A stretch of 6,555 nucleotides of DNA from an uncultured Cloacibacillus sp. GTDB taxonomy: Bacteria; Synergistota; Synergistia; Synergistales; Synergistaceae. The notes under the pieces are model-generated. The model had not been told where the DNA came from. It saw only the letters and a list, made by a program, of their open reading frames with translations, and ran no database searches. Positions 6,190 through 6,555 of this stretch are shown here, piece by piece. Numbering within the stretch: position 1 is the stretch's first letter; each line of letters starts with the position of its first letter. Where the stretch lies: the NCBI GenBank assembly GCA_934511335.1, contig CAKSWL010000126.1, positions 1 to 6,555 of the forward strand, in the 5' to 3' direction. Made by a program: the position numbers and the translations under genes.

Positions 6190-6555
6190 CTCATCCTGCC
6201 CGCGGCGGTGAAGAGGAGGAAAAAGGCGAGGTTCACGAGCACGATGCTTGCGCCCGCCGGCACCCCAGCGGCGTATGAGAGCATAAGTCCCGCGAGGAAT
6301 GAGGAGAGCGAGACGGCGGCGGAGGAGAGGACCACGCCGCGGAAGCTCTTGAACACCCGCATCGAGGTCACGGCGGGGAAGATTATCAGCCCGGAGATGA
6401 GCAGCGCGCCCATCAGGCGCATGCCGACGGCGATCGTCACTCCCGTGAGCACGGCGATCACCATGTTGTAGAGCCCCGTATCCGTTCCCGTGGCTTTGGC
6501 GAAATTTTCGTCGAAGGTGACGGCGAATATCCTGTTGTAGCAGAGCAGGAAGAGC
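6186..6555 (-). CDS. znuB: Metal ABC transporter permease, ZnuB/MntB (ABC-3) family, 5' part outside window
   Basis: This is the C-terminal 122 residues of an inner-membrane permease that moves zinc, manganese or iron with an ATPase and a solute-binding protein. The visible part begins at a FAVTFDENFAKATGTDT-like stretch, typical of the family's cytoplasmic coupling region. It continues with hydrophobic segments including GMRLMGALLISGLIIFPAV, the strongly conserved family signature, and ends with two more transmembrane helices and RMR. The frame is open to the window edge; the ATG at 6464 is internal and is not the start. The stop overlaps the start of the next gene by 4 bases (ATGA). The family is clear, but the metal cannot be told from this fragment, so the symbol is tentative. 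The ATPase and binding protein are expected upstream, outside the window. Confidence 0.85.
   Translation of the reverse strand, partial: LFLLCYNRIFAVTFDENFAKATGTDTGLYNMVIAVLTGVTIAVGMRLMGALLISGLIIFPAVTSMRVFKSFRGVVLSSAAVSLSSFLAGLMLSYAAGVPAGASIVLVNLAFFLLFTAAGRMR

Noticed and set aside
1..6555. Mobile elements, CRISPR arrays, tRNA or rRNA genes
   Set aside because: I saw no transposase, terminal inverted repeats, regular repeat arrays or RNA-gene signatures other than the riboswitch.

Overview
The window is a GC-rich bacterial segment in which every credible gene is read from the minus strand. It carries the 3' end of a metal ABC-transporter locus at the high-coordinate side, then a cobalamin-riboswitch-led operon for methylmalonyl-CoA mutase (MCM). 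The heterodimeric MCM (MutA plus MutB) with its GTPase chaperone MeaB suggests an anaerobe that makes or uses propionate through methylmalonyl-CoA. The protein style and the permease-linked CC-motif protein would fit an amino-acid-fermenting group such as Synergistota, but this is a weak guess and not a taxonomic call.

Layout in transcription order, from high to low coordinates. (1) 6555-6186 is the C-terminal part of a ZnuB/MntB-type (ABC-3) permease, cut by the window edge. (2) 6189-5767 is a small exported protein with a CC-x-A-D motif resembling the C-terminal domain of the DUF1980/YcgQ family; its start overlaps the permease stop. (3) 5766-5321 is a 446-base region without genes. It holds an AT-rich inverted repeat, a good sigma70-type promoter, a cobalamin riboswitch, a likely antiterminator with competing hairpins, and an intrinsic terminator. 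(4) 5320-3107 is mutA, the non-catalytic MCM subunit. (5) 3106-911 is mutB, the catalytic AdoCbl-binding subunit. (6) 907-1 is meaB, the G-protein chaperone of MCM, whose 3' end lies outside the window.

How it works together: MutA and MutB form the mutase that interconverts (R)-methylmalonyl-CoA and succinyl-CoA. MeaB guards cofactor loading and protects or reactivates the enzyme. The three genes are packed with 0 and 3 intervening bases, so they are very probably co-transcribed and translationally coupled. Transcription starts near 5619, runs through the riboswitch and then meets the terminator at 5387-5358, so cobalamin should decide whether mutA-mutB-meaB is transcribed.

The most interesting point is regulatory. 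A cobalamin riboswitch usually turns off B12 synthesis or uptake, or B12-independent isozymes. Here it directly precedes an enzyme that needs adenosylcobalamin. Either the switch works as ON, or the logic differs from the usual one. The leader contains a 10-bp antiterminator pairing, a 9-bp competing hairpin and a 7-nt match between an aptamer loop and the downstream leader, which together allow a concrete, testable model.
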